Shown here piece after piece: positions 63,383-64,000 of a stretch of DNA of 64,000 bases. The notes under the pieces were generated by a model. The model saw only the letters and a program-made list of their open reading frames with translations. It had not been told where the DNA came from and made no database searches. This DNA comes from Celeribacter indicus. GTDB taxonomy: Bacteria > Pseudomonadota > Alphaproteobacteria > Rhodobacterales > Rhodobacteraceae. How positions within the stretch are numbered: position 1 is the first letter of the stretch; each line of letters starts with the position of its first letter. Made by a program: the position numbers and the translations under genes. Location: positions 599,001-663,000 of the forward strand of contig NZ_CP004393.1 of assembly GCF_000819565.1 (NCBI RefSeq), written 5' to 3'.

Positions 63383-64000
63383 TGGGTCATAAAGTCAACC
63401 CGATCGGTATGCGCCTCCAGGTCAACCGCACCTGGGACAGCCGCTGGTACGCCGATACGAAGGATTACGGCGATCTTCTTCTCGAAGATCTGAAAATCCG
63501 CGATTTCATCAAGGAAGAATGCAAGCAGGCCGGTGTGTCGCGCGTCATCATCGAGCGCCCGCACAAGAAATGCCGCGTGACCATTCACACCGCCCGTCCG
63601 GGTGTCATCATCGGCAAGAAAGGCGCGGATATCGAAACCCTGCGCAAGAAAGTCGCCGCGATGACCGACAGCGAGCTGCACCTCAACATCGTTGAAGTGC
63701 GCAAGCCGGAACTCGACGCGCAGCTCGTGGCCGAGTCCATCGCCCAGCAGCTCGAGCGTCGGGTGTCCTTCCGCCGCGCCATGAAGCGCGCCGTGCAGAA
63801 CGCCATGCGCATGGGGGCCCTTGGCATCCGTGTGAACGTCGCCGGCCGTCTCGGCGGTGCGGAGATCGCGCGGACCGAATGGTATCGCGAAGGTCGCGTT
63901 CCGCTTCACACCCTGCGTGCGGACATCGACTACGCCCATGCCGAAGCTTCGACGCCCTATGGCATCATCGGCATCAAAACCTGGATCTTCAAAGGCGAGA
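63382..64000 (+). CDS. rpsC: Ribosomal protein S3, 5' part
   Basis: 206 codons visible; the gene runs past the right edge. [45 protein letters not shown]-domain segment [21 protein letters not shown], and [74 protein letters not shown]. Only the final C-terminal part is missing. Confidence 0.98.
   Translation, partial: MGHKVNPIGMRLQVNRTWDSRWYADTKDYGDLLLEDLKIRDFIKEECKQAGVSRVIIERPHKKCRVTIHTARPGVIIGKKGADIETLRKKVAAMTDSELHLNIVEVRKPELDAQLVAESIAQQLERRVSFRRAMKRAVQNAMRMGALGIRVNVAGRLGGAEIARTEWYREGRVPLHTLRADIDYAHAEASTPYGIIGIKTWIFKGE

Overview
The window reads as one uninterrupted piece of core chromosome from a GC-rich alphaproteobacterium, almost certainly family Rhodobacteraceae (Rhodobacter/Roseobacter relatives); the genus cannot be fixed from this sequence. 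Evidence for the family: three tandem peptide-deformylase genes in front of fmt; a methylsuccinyl-CoA dehydrogenase gene close to pckA; a chvI-chvG-hprK-rapZ-EIIA(Man)-HPr cluster; and an alanine-rich tail on ribosomal protein L3. I find no insertion sequence, prophage, CRISPR array, rRNA operon or replication origin. The only tRNA found is tRNA-Trp(CCA).

Layout. 1-4.6 kb: the 5' part of a glutathionyl-hydroquinone reductase gene, a small unknown gene, a PatB/MalY-type lyase, then def-def-def-fmt, which handle N-formylmethionine. 4.6-8.4 kb: two tiny membrane proteins, then a minus-strand block (TRIC-like channel, rnhA, LysE-type exporter, ispH) and a NYN-domain protein. 8.5-17.7 kb: folK, rpoZ, a bifunctional (p)ppGpp enzyme, a DUF2062 protein, pdxJ, a secreted unknown, acpS, lepB, rnc, era, a DUF1491 protein and recO, mostly with overlapping or near-overlapping junctions. 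17.7-22.4 kb: mcd, a TauE/SafE permease and pckA. 22.4-27.9 kb: ChvI/ChvG, then HprK, RapZ, EIIA-Man, HPr and an acyltransferase. 27.9-34.1 kb: hbd, an unknown, etfBA, a PduO-type cobalamin adenosyltransferase, a twin-TM protein, an SDR and an SH3 protein. 34.2-39.8 kb: parC, a DUF898 membrane protein, an M48 protease and a lipoprotein. 39.9-64 kb: the translation/transcription supercluster: tuf, tRNA-Trp, secE, nusG, rplKA, rplJL, rpoBC, rpsL, rpsG, fusA, a second tuf, rpsJ-rplC-rplD-rplW, a 738-nt break, then rplB-rpsS-rplV-rpsC (rpsC runs off the end).

How the genes fit together. Mcd, EtfAB, 3-hydroxybutyryl-CoA dehydrogenase, the adenosylcobalamin-forming enzyme and PEP carboxykinase all suit growth on acetate-like substrates through the ethylmalonyl-CoA pathway and gluconeogenesis. 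The PTS/ChvGI cluster is regulatory rather than for sugar import, since no sugar-specific permease is present. The last 24 kb supply the ribosome, RNA polymerase and elongation factors.

Most informative oddities: (1) the third deformylase paralogue has lost both the metal-binding Cys and the catalytic Glu; (2) def and parC each have a promoter placed so that transcription would begin at the ATG (leaderless mRNA); (3) a LacI-type operator-like palindrome with a 20-bp-spaced partial copy lies upstream of a predicted pckA promoter; (4) the S10 operon is cut by an intrinsic terminator, about 0.5 kb of lower-GC DNA and a new promoter; (5) L10 carries a near-identical 11-codon duplication in the segment that binds L7/L12; (6) the two tuf genes are almost identical through their terminators; (7) the secE-nusG spacer holds what looks like a frameshifted small ORF. 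Nothing here is clearly a new defence or mobile system.
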